Below, piece after piece: positions 34,251-45,410 of a stretch of 64,000 nt of DNA. Both the position numbers and the translations under genes were made by a program. The DNA is from Taudactylus pleione. Taxonomy: Eukaryota > Chordata > Amphibia > Anura > Myobatrachidae. Numbering within the stretch: position 1 is the stretch's first letter; each line of letters begins with the position of its first letter. The stretch spans positions 51,358,001-51,422,000 of the forward strand of contig JAUIMM010000200.1 of the NCBI GenBank assembly GCA_031769625.1, in the 5' to 3' direction. The notes beneath the pieces were generated by a model. The model made no database searches and was not told where the DNA came from. It saw only the letters and a list, made by a program, of their open reading frames with translations.

Positions 34251-35285
34251 TACCCCTTTTACACCGGAGCTAAAACCCGGGTTATTTCAGGGTTAACCCG
34301 GGCAGCTCCCTGGTGTAAAAGGGGAGACGGTTGGATTGCCGGATCGAGTGACCCGGCAATCCAACCCAGGTAAATAGCAGGGTTTAACACGGGCGTAGCC
34401 CGTGAAACCCTGCTGTGAGAACAGCGCACTCCGGGTCACGATGACCTGGAGTGCGCTGCTAGCCGGCCGATTGGTCCGGCTTCAGTGGCACTTGGAGATG
34501 ACATCATCTCCAAGCGTCCACTTTCACGCCGGGAAATCCGGGTCTATGCAGACCTGACTCCAGTGTGAGCGGCGCCGACTCGGGAATATCCTGAGTCGGC
34601 GCCGGCTAAATTCCGGGTCTGATCCGGATAGGAACTCAGGGCCTGATTCAGAGCCGCTTGTAAGCGGCCGCTCATTCGTTCCGAGTGATGTTTGCCCAAC
34701 TGCACATGCGTACGGATCGTAAAAAGCATGCGCGAACCAGTCAGTGCGGCCGAAAATCGTTTGTTCGCTAAATAGCGAATGCCTGCTATTTTGAGTGACA
34801 GGAGGAGGCGTATGTGGGTGGTAACAGGGGAAGGTGCTTGAAAACGGGGAATGGAGATCCGAACGCAGGCGTGCTTAAAGGCCAAAACGGGCGTTTTATG
34901 GGTGTGCATAATTAATACAGCAGCGTTATTGACCACGTCACTGGGTTATTTTATAGTCAGAACTGCTCGCAAGATTGGGGTAGGAAAAACCAACCACAAG
35001 AATAGCGAGCAGTTCATACGCTGGTCGATGTACTCGATTAATCTAATAAATAGCGGACATGACGTAGGATGCGAGCGGCCAGGGGGCGTAGTTATTCAAA
35101 AAACGACCGCAAGTTTTGTTCGCTCGTTCAGACATAGAGGCGTGAACAGACCGCAAAGAGCGAACGGTTCATTTGAATAGCCACCCCTTTTTTCTGAACG
35201 AACGACCACAAATAGCGTCCGGCTCTGAATGAGGACCTCTGTTCCAACTCCGGGTCAGACCCGGAATTTTGGTGGAAAAGGGGTA
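34251..35285. mobile_element. MITE family G, copy 2, interrupted by MITE A2
   Basis: Ends TACCCCTTTTACACCGG and GGTGGAAAAGGGGTA, flanked by TTA (34248-34250, 35286-35288). Strong hairpins include GCGCACTCCGGGTCACGATGACCTGGAGTGCGC-type and GGCGCCGACTCGGGAATATCCTGAGTCGGCGCC-type stems. Family A occupies 34638-35238. Confidence 0.9.
34638..35238. mobile_element. MITE family A, copy 2
   Basis: Ends AGGGCCTGATTCAGAGCC and GGCTCTGAATGAGGACCT; it splits MITE G2 at its right third. Confidence 0.9.
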
Positions 35286-35511
35286 TTATTCTGTCGCTTT
35301 AACCACTTTACTGACGATTTTTCTGGCAATACCGGTCAGACATTGCCGGGGCCACAGGAGCGTCCAGGGTGTCAGAGAAGATTCGTTCTGCACATGTTTC
35401 AAACAAATTTCTGCTTCAAAAACACAGCAGGGTGGTGCGGTCGCACCTTGTCAGCTGAAGCACAGTTGGCTGCATTTGCATCCCATACGACCATGTCAGT
35501 TAAGTGATGCA

Positions 35512-35683
35512 GGGGTCTATTCACTAAGCCTTGGAGAAAGATAAATTGGACAGAGATAAAGTACTAACCAATCAGCTCCTAACTGTCACTTTACAGGCTG
35601 TTAGAAAAAAGACAGGAGCTGATTGGTTGATACTTTATCCCTCTCCACTTTATCTCTCTCTAAGACTTAGTGACTAGGCCCCT
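35512..35683. mobile_element. Palindromic MITE family U, copy 4
   Basis: GGGGTCTATTCACTAAGCCT pairs with AGACTTAGTGACTAGGCCCC; inner AACCAATCAGCTCCT / AGGAGCTGATTGGTT pair. Confidence 0.95.
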
Positions 35684-35984
35684 AAGTGAATAATATTTCC
35701 TTTTGTATCTGCAGAATAATTAATTCTCTACATTATTAGTTAGATATATTGTGTATTATGTAAAATGTGTTTGTGTAATGAATACAACTTTCAAAACAAT
35801 ATTTTTTCATTCTTTTTTTGTCACTACCATTATTATTTATATTAAAAGAACACCATTCTGATATTTTCCCTTAATAATATCTCAATCTTGTTCTCTTTAT
35901 CCCCAAGTAAGTTAGTCATATGGTTTATCTGTACATTCTTGCACTTCTGCTGTCATTAATCATTTACTTATTTTTAAATCCTAC

Positions 35985-36110
35985 AGATAATCATATACTG
36001 GGAGAGAGTGAGGGGCTGTATACACCTCCAGCTTCTGTAATAGCAGAGCTTGGAGAAGAAGCATTTTCTCAGCACAATCAGAGGATCCTAACAACAAGCC
36101 TGGTTCACTG
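35985..36110 (+). other. Weak candidate exon upstream of the MERTK-like exon
   Basis: TTTTTAAATCCTACAG is a plausible acceptor, followed by about 40 open codons (DNHILGESEGLYTPPAS...). No donor is seen before repeat sequence begins near 36110. Homology was not recognised, so this may be chance. Confidence 0.15.
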
Positions 36111-36247
36111 GCGGGCTGGGCCGGGGGGCAGGGTGCCATCTGCCCCCCGGGCCGCTACTATATCAGTCCTTGGGGGACGCCATCTGCCTGCAGCCGAACG
36201 CTGATAGAATGGCTGGAGACAGGCAGAGGATGTTGCTGGGCCACCCG

Positions 36248-36690
36248 CTCCATTTGTGTTACTGGAGCCAGAGCCGGATTAAGGAGGGGGCACAGGGGGT
36301 AGGTGATAAGTGCCCCCGTGCCCTCCCTTTCGCAGAAGCCTCCCGAAAATCTGGTGCCGCTCCCGGCCCACTGGGAAGGCAGGCAAGCCTCCTGGCCCCC
36401 AGTGATGTGTCCGCACCCCCCCCCCTCCGCAGTTGAAAGTATATACCCCAGCAGCGGGGAGGCGGTGATGCAATTCACGCTGAATCTCGTCATCGTGGCT
36501 CCGTCCCCTGCTGCACAATGCCATTAATGTCTGTAATGTGAAGAGGGGGCGGAGCCGCGATGACACGATCACGCTGTCACAGCCCCATGCTCTGCCCCAA
36601 TGATGCGTTAGTTGTGGACCCCGCCTCCTTTGACAGCATCACGCCTCCCGCTGTGTAAGCCCGAAAGCACCCTCCCAGAAGGAGGGAGCT
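36248..36690. mobile_element. MITE/SINE-like family D, copy 2
   Basis: Shares the GC-rich block order of 32343-32700, including AGGCAAGCCTCCTGGCCCC and CCCAGAAGGAGGGAGCTAAA, in the opposite orientation. Confidence 0.6.
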
Positions 36691-36697
36691 AAATGTC

Positions 36698-37012
36698 GGC
36701 AAGCCTGATGTATGTGTGGCTATGTGTACAACAGTACGTATGTGACTATATGTGTATGTATAAGTGTAGCTATGTGTACAACAGTATGTATGTAACTATA
36801 TGTGACTATATGTGTATGTATATGTGTAGCTATGTGTACAACAGTACGTATGTAATATGTGACTATATGTGTGTGTATATGTGTACTACAGTACATATGT
36901 AAATATATGTGACTATGTGTGTGTATATGTGTACTACAGTACGTATGTAAATGTATGTGACTATATGTGTGTATATGTGTACTACAGTACGTATGTAAAT
37001 GTATGTGACTAT
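36698..37012 (+). repeat. TATGTG-rich minisatellite, units of about 48-60 bp
   Basis: Six units with TATGTGTA(GCTATGTGTACAA)CAGTACGTATGT. The later three lack an inner segment, so unit length shortens from about 58 to 48. Confidence 0.9.
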
Positions 37013-37108
37013 GGCCCTGATTCAGAGCCGGACGCTGTGACAGAGCGCTCGCTCTGAATCAGGGCCGGCCTTCTTGTTTTTTACAGCGGTTTCCTGGCCG
37101 CTCGCATA
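37013..37108. mobile_element. MITE family F, copy 4 (terminal fragment)
   Basis: Nearly identical to the first 110 bases of the copy at 38593, including GGCCCTGATTCAGAGCCGGACGCT; truncated after CTCGCATAGCT. Confidence 0.85.
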
Positions 37109-37134
37109 GCTCATTCACTATAAATGCTCTATAT

Positions 37135-37613
37135 CAGAGGTTCCCAAACGTGGTCCTCAAGGAACCCCAACAGTTCAGGTTTTAGAGATCTCCATGGTTG
37201 AGCACAGGTGGTTAAATCAAATGAATCGATGTACTAATGAAGTCACCTGTGGTCAAGCATGGATATCCTTAAAACCTTAAGGGGGGTATCCACTAGACGA
37301 TTAAGATGAACGATAACGATCGTTCAATCGTTTGCAAAAGTGTCTAAAATGACCAGCGATGCGTGTGCCTGCTGGTCATTTAGACATCTATCATCTTTCC
37401 AACATGCTGGTCAACCTGACGATATCGTCAGGTTCAGTATGTATCCAGATGATTGATGACCCTGCACTGAACGTCTGCCCGTTCAGTGCAGGTTCATCAC
37501 ATGAGTGACAAACGACTGAACGATTACAATGTCGTAATCGTGCAGTCATTTTCAGATCTTGTCGTGGATACCCCCCTTTAGGGTGCCTTGAGAACCGAGT
37601 TTGGGAAGCTCTG
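37135..37613. mobile_element. hAT-type MITE family W, copy 2, split by MITE X
   Basis: Ends CAGAGGTTCCCAAAC and TTTGGGAAGCTCTG, flanked by a perfect 8-bp duplication CTCTATAT (37127-37134, 37614-37621). Same family as 23360-23544. Confidence 0.95.
37280..37577. mobile_element. PIF/Harbinger-like MITE family X
   Basis: Perfect 14-base ends AGGGGGGTATCCAC and GTGGATACCCCCCT, flanked by TTA on both sides (37277-37279, 37578-37580). Its interior is rich in ACGAT / ATCGT pairs. Confidence 0.95.
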
Positions 37614-37744
37614 CTCTATATGGATACAAAACAAAAATACAGATGTGTTATGCTATTGCAAACTTCTAGATATTTAGCAAAATGAAAGACCGAGTTATTT
37701 TAATACCTGCAAGTCCTACAGTGACAGCATCCTTCAAATAACAA

Positions 37745-38168
37745 TGAAATGTATTAAAAATCAAATGCACTCATATTTCAGAGGTGACTGCATTTGGTTG
37801 CATTTGCAATTTTTCATCGCAAATCCATCGCAACTCCTTACTAATATGCAGATCCATCGATACTTGGCCACCCGAGTAACAATATGGTCATGCAGAATGG
37901 ACGTCTGAACTGAGACGTCGGAGCCATGATTTGTGCGCACGGGATCACAGACACAGGCAGCTTTACATCCCAAAACCGATCGCAGCTAGCCTGCATTTCT
38001 GGCTGCACGCCTCGTAACCTCCACCAAACGGCCCTTAACTGTCACTGCTTGCAACTATCGTAATGGATTTTGACGCATGCGCAGTGCGACTCAGACGTAT
38101 GCGCTGATAGCCGATAATCGTTCAACTGCAAAAACATCGACATAGCTTACAACTCTGAATCAGGCCCT
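37745..38168. mobile_element. Fragment of a GGGCCTGATTC-ended MITE (family T)
   Basis: Ends AACTCTGAATCAGGCCCTA. A related start, GGGCCTGATTCTGAATTGG, lies at 52350. The left end is not resolved. Confidence 0.5.
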
Positions 38169-38238
38169 AAGTCAAGTTAAGAGGATCAAAGTAAACACAG
38201 AAATTGTCATACAGCTAGTTGCGACTTACTGTTTATAT

Positions 38239-38390
38239 TAGGGGTGGGCAATAAGCGCCCTCCCTGATGTAAACCTACACATCCCAGCATGCCCTGCCGC
38301 AGTTTTGCTATTTGGCAGTGCTAAAAATGCAATGCATGCTGGGATTTGTAGTTTAACAGCAGCTGGAGGGCTGCTTATTGCCCACCCCTG
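38239..38390. mobile_element. hAT-type MITE family Q
   Basis: Near-perfect inverted ends AGGGGTGGGCAATAAGC and GCTTATTGCCCACCCCTG, flanked by GTTTATAT and TTTTATAT, an 8-bp duplication with one change. Confidence 0.9.
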
Positions 38391-38592
38391 TTTTATATCA
38401 TTGAAATTATATAAATTATTCATTGGTGACATTTTTTAAAGTTTGCACTATTATGATTTTTTTGTGATACAGAAGACAAGTGATAATATTAAGGTAGTTA
38501 TTTTAGTCATGAGTGCCACAAATTTATAGAAGCTGAGCTATATTTTTATTAATGCCACATGTAAAAGAGGAACAACTTATTGTGTGGACTAT

Positions 38593-39127
38593 GGCCCTGA
38601 TTCAGAGCCGGACGCTCTGACAGAGCGCTCGCTCTGAATCAGGGCCGTTCTTCATTTTAGAGCGGCCTCCTGGCTGCTCGCATAGCTGTTGGTGACCACC
38701 CACAGCTATAGCGAGCAGCCAGGAAGATGGTCGCGATGGTCAAGACCATCGCAACCATCGGACTTGCGACGAGACCCTTATGGTAGGGTCTCGTTGCCGC
38801 AAGTCCCAGTGGACTTCTTGCTCTTACAGAGCAAGAAGTCCACCCACTGACATTACTTGTGAAGTCAGTGGGGCCGGCCCTAGACGGTAGGCGTTCCCAT
38901 GGGAGTGCCTCCGTCAGGGCAGCTACGCCCCCGGCCCGCCCACCAAAGGGGGCGTGCTGTCACTAAACATCGACAGCACGCCCCCTTTGTAGTGAGACCA
39001 GGAGCGACACTATCCGGGTCTCGCGCATGCGCACGACGGAGCCGCCTCCGTCGTGCGCATGCGCACTGGGCCAACATCGACCCGCTTGCGAGCGTTCAGT
39101 GCTCGCGAGCGGGTCTGAATCAGGCCC
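38593..39127. mobile_element. MITE family F, copy 5 (full length, reverse orientation)
   Basis: Ends GGCCCTGATTCAGAGCC and GGGTCTGAATCAGGCCC, flanked by TAT (38590-38592, 39128-39130). It holds the same hairpin series as copy 1 in reverse order, with stems paired although their sequences differ. Confidence 0.95.
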
Positions 39128-39307
39128 TATGTACAGTATGCACCTCTTTTGGATTGATTTTTTTTTTTTTAAATGAGTGTTGTGAAATCTATTTATTTAG
39201 GTTTATTTTTTTCAAAGGCAATATTAATTTCCATGTACAGTACTTGCTATAAAATACTGTGAGTATAAATAGAACCCCGTTCTCATGCTAGCTGCTTTTC
39301 TCTTCAG

Positions 39308-39481
39308 GTCTTCCACATTTCATTCAGCAGCCAGAGACGTTGAATGTCTCTCAGAACACTCCATTTAATCTCACCTGTGAAGCTGTTGGACCCCCTGAAC
39401 CTGTGGAGATTTATTGGTACCGAAACAGCAAAAAGATCAATGACATTCCTGAAGTGTCACCAGCAGTTCTCCATGTGTTTG
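39308..39481 (+). CDS. mertk: Exon of a TAM receptor tyrosine kinase, Ig-like domain (MERTK-like)
   Basis: A 174-base exon lies between acceptor CTCTTCAG and donor G|GTAAGT. It reads through without a stop and codes for an Ig-like segment: [16 protein letters not shown], then [19 protein letters not shown], ending in HVFG. The AVGPPEPV block with the preceding LTC cysteine and following W is characteristic of the second Ig domain of TAM receptors (TYRO3, AXL, MERTK), and the LPHF start best fits MERTK. These single-pass receptors bind GAS6/protein S and act in clearing dying cells. Two N-glycosylation sequons (NVS, NLT) are visible. The paired second cysteine must lie in the next exon, which I could not find downstream. 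The gene is therefore partial here. Confidence 0.85.
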
Positions 39482-40332
39482 GTAAGTCATCTGTAAATTA
39501 CTACACTATAACATCTGGAGCATCATTTACAGACAATGATAAAAAGTGACTAACTATACTAAAGTGACTAACTACACCTATTTAAGAGTACAAGTGGAAG
39601 TGTGCCCATATCAGCCAAGTAGATTATAGCTGCTGTGTATGTTAGTTCCTACCTGCTGTGTATGTTAGTTTGTGCTGCATTGATGGGCTGTACTGATGCT
39701 GGCTGTCCTTTCACTGTAGATCTTATTTTATTAAATAAGAATTTTCTGCCAAAATGTATGGACACCCGCAGTGGGAGTATGCCAGTCCTCTACTGGTATA
39801 TAAACAAATGGTAAATCGTAAAGGATTCATCTGATAAATGAGCATTGTGACTTCACTGACATATAATTAATAAGCAATTTCCCACTATAACAGTGCCACG
39901 ATTTCTTTTCAGCACTCTCACACGGCTGCAATTTTACAGACTTGCATACAACACATACAGTTTATAGTCACACACATAGACACATCCAGCATATTTCCCT
40001 CCTCCCAACCCCCCACCACTCCCCCTGACGTATACCCCATTAGCTGTGCTGTATCAGCCACTATAAAAATCTTTATGTATACTATTTATTGCTGTTTGAC
40101 TTTATGACATGTACACATGACATGTTTCAGCCAATAGTGAATGTAATGGCGTGTTTTCACCATTACATACAATATTATTGTTATTTTATATCCTGATGGC
40201 AAAACCGCCACAAATCAGCATATTTGAAAATCATCAGCTTAGTAAATACAGCCCAAGGACTCAAACAAGTCATCACAAAAAAATCTCTAGAAATGATGTG
40301 TATGCCCCTGGACGGCATTCAGCAATAGACAC
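39482..40332. other. Presumed intron, nothing further recognised
   Basis: Follows the MERTK-like donor. AT-rich, without recognisable exon or repeat boundary. Confidence 0.4.
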
Positions 40333-41150
40333 AATTTATGAGCCGTATTCAATTAGAGACGAAAAGCCGTAATAGGCGAAAAAGTTTCGCATATAGACGC
40401 TTTTCGCCTGGTCGGAACTTATGTCCAAATTCAATTCCAGACGGAATTTGCCTAAGTGGAAACTCAATGCAATGTACTGTAATAGACAAAAAAGTTTCTC
40501 CAATGAATAGCAGGTAAAAAGAAGTGCAAAATCTTTATTTTGGGGTGCAAACGTGAAGAAACGACCCAGAACCCTTGGGACAGTTCCCCAAAGGACAAAT
40601 CTGGGGGAAAAAAAAACCTAAGAACACCTCAAAAAAGTACTTTCATTTTTGGGGCGAAAAAGTAAAAAGTGGGGGGACAAACATAAAAACTAGCGAAATA
40701 GACTTCTTGGGGGTCTGCAATAATGGGTCAGGTGTTTTGGGGATTGCAGGTGTATGCTGCAGGTGCGTTTTTTACATTTTTTAAAAGTTCATTTTAGAAA
40801 CATTAAAATATGCTTGCACCCATTTGCAAGTACCCCAAATTTGACTGGACTACTTATTTTCACCAAAAATTACTGCTTTATGCCACTCTTCACCACTTTT
40901 GCAAAGACGCTAATAAGAAGCAATTTAAACTACTTAAGTACCCCAAACACTTTTATTAGGGCTATTAGTACACATCTACAGTGATTCCCTGTTAGTGCAT
41001 CTTTTTTTGGAGTAGAGACTGATTTCCCCACTGCTGACAGCACTTTCCGCCGGTTCTGAATTCGCCACTTTCCGTTTTCGTGTGTTTAGGAATTGAATAG
41101 GGCGAAAAGCGGGGACGCGCAGGAAAAGTTTTCGCCTCTGAAACAGGCGA
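40333..41150. mobile_element. Probable MITE family M
   Basis: The left part has GTATTCAATTAGAGACGAAAAG and the right part GGAATTGAATAGGGCGAAAAGCG with a GCGAAAA...TTTTCGCC theme. No clean target duplication was found. Confidence 0.45.
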
Positions 41151-41339
41151 AGGAGATGGAAAGTTGGACAGGCGACACTTGTGTGAGAATCTGGATGTGG
41201 GTATATGGGGGCAGAGGGAGGCAGGTTGAAGCCTTGCCTAGTGTGCTGAGAAACCTTGCACCAGTCCTGCATATCCAAACTTAAATCTAAATTGCAGTCT
41301 GTCATTTGTGGACTACATGCAAAAGTAGACAGTATTTAA

Positions 41340-42260
41340 CCTGACTCGAAAAAAACCTGACTGACTCGAAAAAAACTGAATTCTCCGATAGAGAACTCCT
41401 GAGAGGTGAGGGGGAGGCATGGTGTTTAAGGGGCTACACCTCAAAAGCTATTGGAGGTACCGAGCTGAAACTTGGCATGGATGGGTAGAACCATCGCTCG
41501 GTGCTGCATGCCAAATTTCAGGGGTTTGTTATTGTTGTGGAACTACAGGTACCAGTGGGCCCGTAATGTGCATGTAGGGGAGGCTTGCTGGGACCTGTAG
41601 TTCCACAGCAAAAGACAAAATTTTTAACTCTTTCAAATACATCAATTAACCCAGCACCCACTGGCCAGGTGTGCCGGGGTTAGCCCCGGGCTATCAGCCT
41701 ACGCCTGTGGTGCCCTGGAGAGGGGGACCACTTTATTGGGGGGGGTTCCCAGCTCCCCAGGGATCCCCAGCCTGGGCTGACTAGCGGTCAGGGTTAATGC
41801 TTCAGCTGGGGGACCCGGTGAAAGGGCTCCCCTGACTGTGGCATTAGCCCCCCACTTGAAAAAGTCCGGTGCTGGTTCTGGAATTAAAGGGGGACCCTAC
41901 TAATTTTTCCCCTGTATTTCCAGAACCAGGACTGGATCAGAGCCCGGCGCTGGCTGCGCTTAAACACAGGGGACCCCATAGTTGTTTTTTCCACGTATTT
42001 TGTACAACCAGCACTGGGTCACTAAAAGCCTGGGGCTCGTTGCTCTTTTACGTGGGAGGGTCACGCCGTTTTTTTTTTTTCATTTTACACAGGTTTTTAC
42101 TTTTTAGGCATAGATGCATGCATCTGTGTCTTGATGCTTGCAGCACAGATCTCCCTGATCCATGCCTACAAGCATCATATGCGGATCCGAACGATATATC
42201 GTACAGACAAACACTGAGCGATATGCTGCTGGATCGTGTGCAAGATTGGTAGATCTTGCC
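41340..42260. repeat. Unclassified interspersed repeat region
   Basis: Contains AGCTGAAACTTGGCATGG and an inverted pair GTGGAACTACAGGTACCAG / GACCTGTAGTTCCAC. No coding potential seen. Confidence 0.4.
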
Positions 42261-42359
42261 CAGGGCCGTAACTAGGGTAGTGCGACCAGTGCCGTGACAC
42301 ATAGCACCGCAGGGGGCACTGGGCCTGATTCATACCCGCTTGCGAGCAAGAAGGGACTG

Positions 42360-43620
42360 CAGCAGCAGTAGCCTGGACTAGGGTATGTAGATGTATTGGG
42401 CAGTCCCCATAGAACTGAGGTCTCATTTAATATTGATCTTTTATCAGCAGTTGGGGCATGATTTTAATTGAGGGGGAAGAGGGGTTGTCACTTATAGGGG
42501 TGTTAATTGACAGGATTTCAATTGACAGAGAAGGGGGAGGTTGTTAGGTCTGCGGGGGGTTGGGGGGGACAGTTCTAGAATATGATTGTAATTCTAGGGG
42601 AAGGGGTTGTTAGATTTAGGCCCTCATTCAGAGCCACTCGCTAGCGGCAGTACACTCGTTCTGAGCGATGTTCGCACATCAGCGCATGCGTACGGTTTTT
42701 AGTACGCATGCGCGAACCAGTCAGTGCGGCCGAAAATCGTTTGTACGCAATATAGCGAGTGCCTGCTATTTTGAGTGACAGAATGAGGCGTATGTGGGTG
42801 GTAACAGGGGAAGGTGCTTGAAAACGGGGAGCGGAGATCAGAACGCAGGCGTGCTTAAAGGTCAAAACGTGCGTTTTATGGGTGTGCATAATTAATATAG
42901 CAGCGTCAATGACCACGTCATTTGTTTTTTTTTAACTCAGAACTGCTCGCAAAATAGCGGTTGAAAAAACCAACCACAAGAATAGCGAGCAGTTCATATC
43001 CTGTTCGATGTACTCGATTAATCCAATAAATAGCGGACATGACGTATGGTGAGAGCGGCCAGGGGGCGTTTTTAAGAAATAAAATATGTTTTGCTCGCTC
43101 GTTCAGACGTAGAGGTGTGAACAGACTGCAATGTGCGAACGGATCATTTGAATAGCCACCCCTTGTTTTTGAACGAACGAACGCAAATAGCGAACGGCTC
43201 TGAATGAGGGCCTTAGTGGCAGTTCTGGGACATGATTTTAATTGAGGTAAAAGGAGGGGTTATCAGGTTTAGGAGAGGCAGTTCTTTGACATGGGTCGGG
43301 GCCTGACTTGGGGGGCAGTTCTCTGGTATTATTTACATTGAGGTAGTTGTCAAGTTTGAGACTGATTATAAAGTAATTGAGGAAGGAGGGGTGATTGTCA
43401 GGTACAGGGTATGTTTGCAATTGAGGGAGGAGGGTTGTCAAGTTTGGGGTATGATTATAATTGGAGGAGTGGGGGAGGTTGTCAGGTATGGGGTATGATC
43501 ATAATTGAAGGAGTGATCTAGGGTCTGATTTTAAACTAGAGAGGAAGGGGAACTGACCTGTCAGATCTGGGAACTAATTTTTAATGAGGAAGGGTGGTGT
43601 CAGATTTGGGATCTACTTGT
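42360..43620 (+). repeat. Degenerate minisatellite of about 45-55 bp units, split by MITE A3
   Basis: Units with GGGTATGATTATAATTGAGG...GGGGGTTGTCAGGT(T/A) lie at 42430-42618 and 43216-43620 on either side of the MITE. Confidence 0.7.
42619..43212. mobile_element. MITE family A, copy 3
   Basis: Ends GGCCCTCATTCAGAGCC and GGCTCTGAATGAGGGCC, flanked by TTA (42616-42618, 43213-43215). Confidence 0.95.
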
Positions 43621-43795
43621 TAATGTATAAAAAATTGGGAATTATCTATTTCTTTTACCAATATAAAGTAGTCACTGTTTTGCTTGTGTTGTTGGTGTAT
43701 ATGTAGCAAATTGTTTGTTTTAAGGGTTAAATAAATGTATGTTTTAATATCAAGTCAGTAATATTCTTATTTATTTTTACCTATAGGGGTCGATT

Positions 43796-44016
43796 CAATT
43801 AGCCATGAGGTGGATTGCCCCGTGAGTAAGTGCAGCTATATACCGCAGTTTCGGTAGCTCTGAACACGCAGCTTTTTGTTTGCAGCGCTGCGTACAAAAA
43901 AATTGATGTCTGGGGCGGTATTGAGCCGGGACTGGGCAAGTTCAGCTGCCATTGCTGACGTTTCTACACCATTTCAACTGAAGCTTTCTTCTCTTGCGAC
44001 TAATTGAATTGACCCC
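43796..44016. mobile_element. MITE family L
   Basis: Inverted ends GGGGTCGATTCAATTAG and CTAATTGAATTGACCCC, flanked by ATA (43793-43795, 44017-44019). Confidence 0.9.
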
Positions 44017-44019
44017 ATA

Positions 44020-45040
44020 GAGTGGCACTTTACTAACTCCATGTATTAGTCGTACTATTAATTATTTATGATTTGTCCTGGTTTGTGTCAGTGCCAGCGC
44101 TCACGTTTGTATGTTGTACATCTTGTGGTACACCTGACCACTACGTATATGTTTAGCTTTTGATAATTATCATCATCGTACATCAGACTACACTTGTTGA
44201 AGAAGATGCACCAGGCGTATTTACACTTAGGACCAACTCAGTGGCTGCAGTTCCATCAATACGCCCTCACTGAACATTATCTACATGAAATTGCTCATTA
44301 CAGACCAGTTACGCCTCCTCAGCCATTAGTGGAGATTCACTTGAAATGCGTACTACCCTGTGTCAGTTACACTTGCATATGCCTGGTTTGTGCCTATTTT
44401 TCTATTGCCGTATGCTGGTAGAAAGCCAGGGCCACTTGCTTGTATTTCCCCCCCAGGCTAAAAGCTGCCAGACCCTGACTATTACCATTCACCAAATAAT
44501 GTAACAAGTAATCCCAGACCAAACATTTTTTTGTAATTGCCATTCTGTAGGACTTCCATAATGCAGATTACTTGCAAATGTACATTAATTAGTAACACAG
44601 ATATGAAACATAATACACAAGAAAAATAAAAGAATTGTCTAATATTGGTGAACACTTGAATGGAAAAAAGGAGCAAAATTCCTCTTAAAATATAACATTT
44701 ATTGGTACAGTATAAAACATCATACACATTAAAATATTAAAAATATATAAACGCGTAAAAAAAGTGATACAAAGTTGGAAATGTGAGGTAATAAAATGTC
44801 ACATTGAATGCTGCTATTTTTGTATTAAATTATAAAGTACTGTACTAAATTGTTTGAGTAACCATGACTATAAACAGAGAATAGTGTTAGTAAGGTAAGT
44901 CCATATAACCCATAGAGAGGGAAATCCCCAATAAAGTATATAATAAAAAAAAAGAAAACATATATAATTATAGAGAGATAGAGATCATATATGGTTTATA
45001 TACTGGAAATAACACAGTTTAAACTTATAGCTAATAATAA
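44020..45040. other. No gene recognised
   Basis: AT-rich stretch with A-runs; open frames are short and featureless. Confidence 0.5.
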
Positions 45041-45410
45041 AATGGCCCCCATTCAAGACCTATTCATCTTCCTCCTCAACATCACTAAAACCTGGCTTTC
45101 TCCAACAGCTCTCTACTATGGTGACCTCTTTTCTACTCACTCAACCAGGTGATGGTGTGTTCTTCAAGGCTTTCATCTCCTCCAAATCCTCCAACTACCA
45201 GTGTCTCATCACCACCTTCTCTGCCCTCCCCCACTCCTATATCTCCTTCCCTATCTGCCTATATTCCTTCCCTATCTGCCTCTGACTTTGTCATCTATTC
45301 ACCTCCAACATAGAATCTATCAGATAGGAAATCTCTACCTGCCACCTTCTAACCCTGTCTCCTATTAACTTCTTCTCCCTCTAGCTATTACTCATTTTAC
45401 TCCATCATAG
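45041..45410 (+). pseudogene. Possible LINE endonuclease remnant
   Basis: One frame reads LNITKTWLSPTALYY, resembling the T-E-T-W-L block of LINE apurinic endonucleases, before stops intervene. The rest is pyrimidine-rich and merges into the satellite. Weak evidence. Confidence 0.3.

Noticed and set aside
36693..37057. Long open frames with Cys/Tyr-rich peptides (YMCVYVYYSTYV type)
   Set aside because: They are translations of the TATGTG minisatellite; no gene features.
44194..44421. Open frame MLKKMHQAYLHLGPTQ...
   Set aside because: 75 codons, no recognised domain, splice site or repeat link; probably chance.
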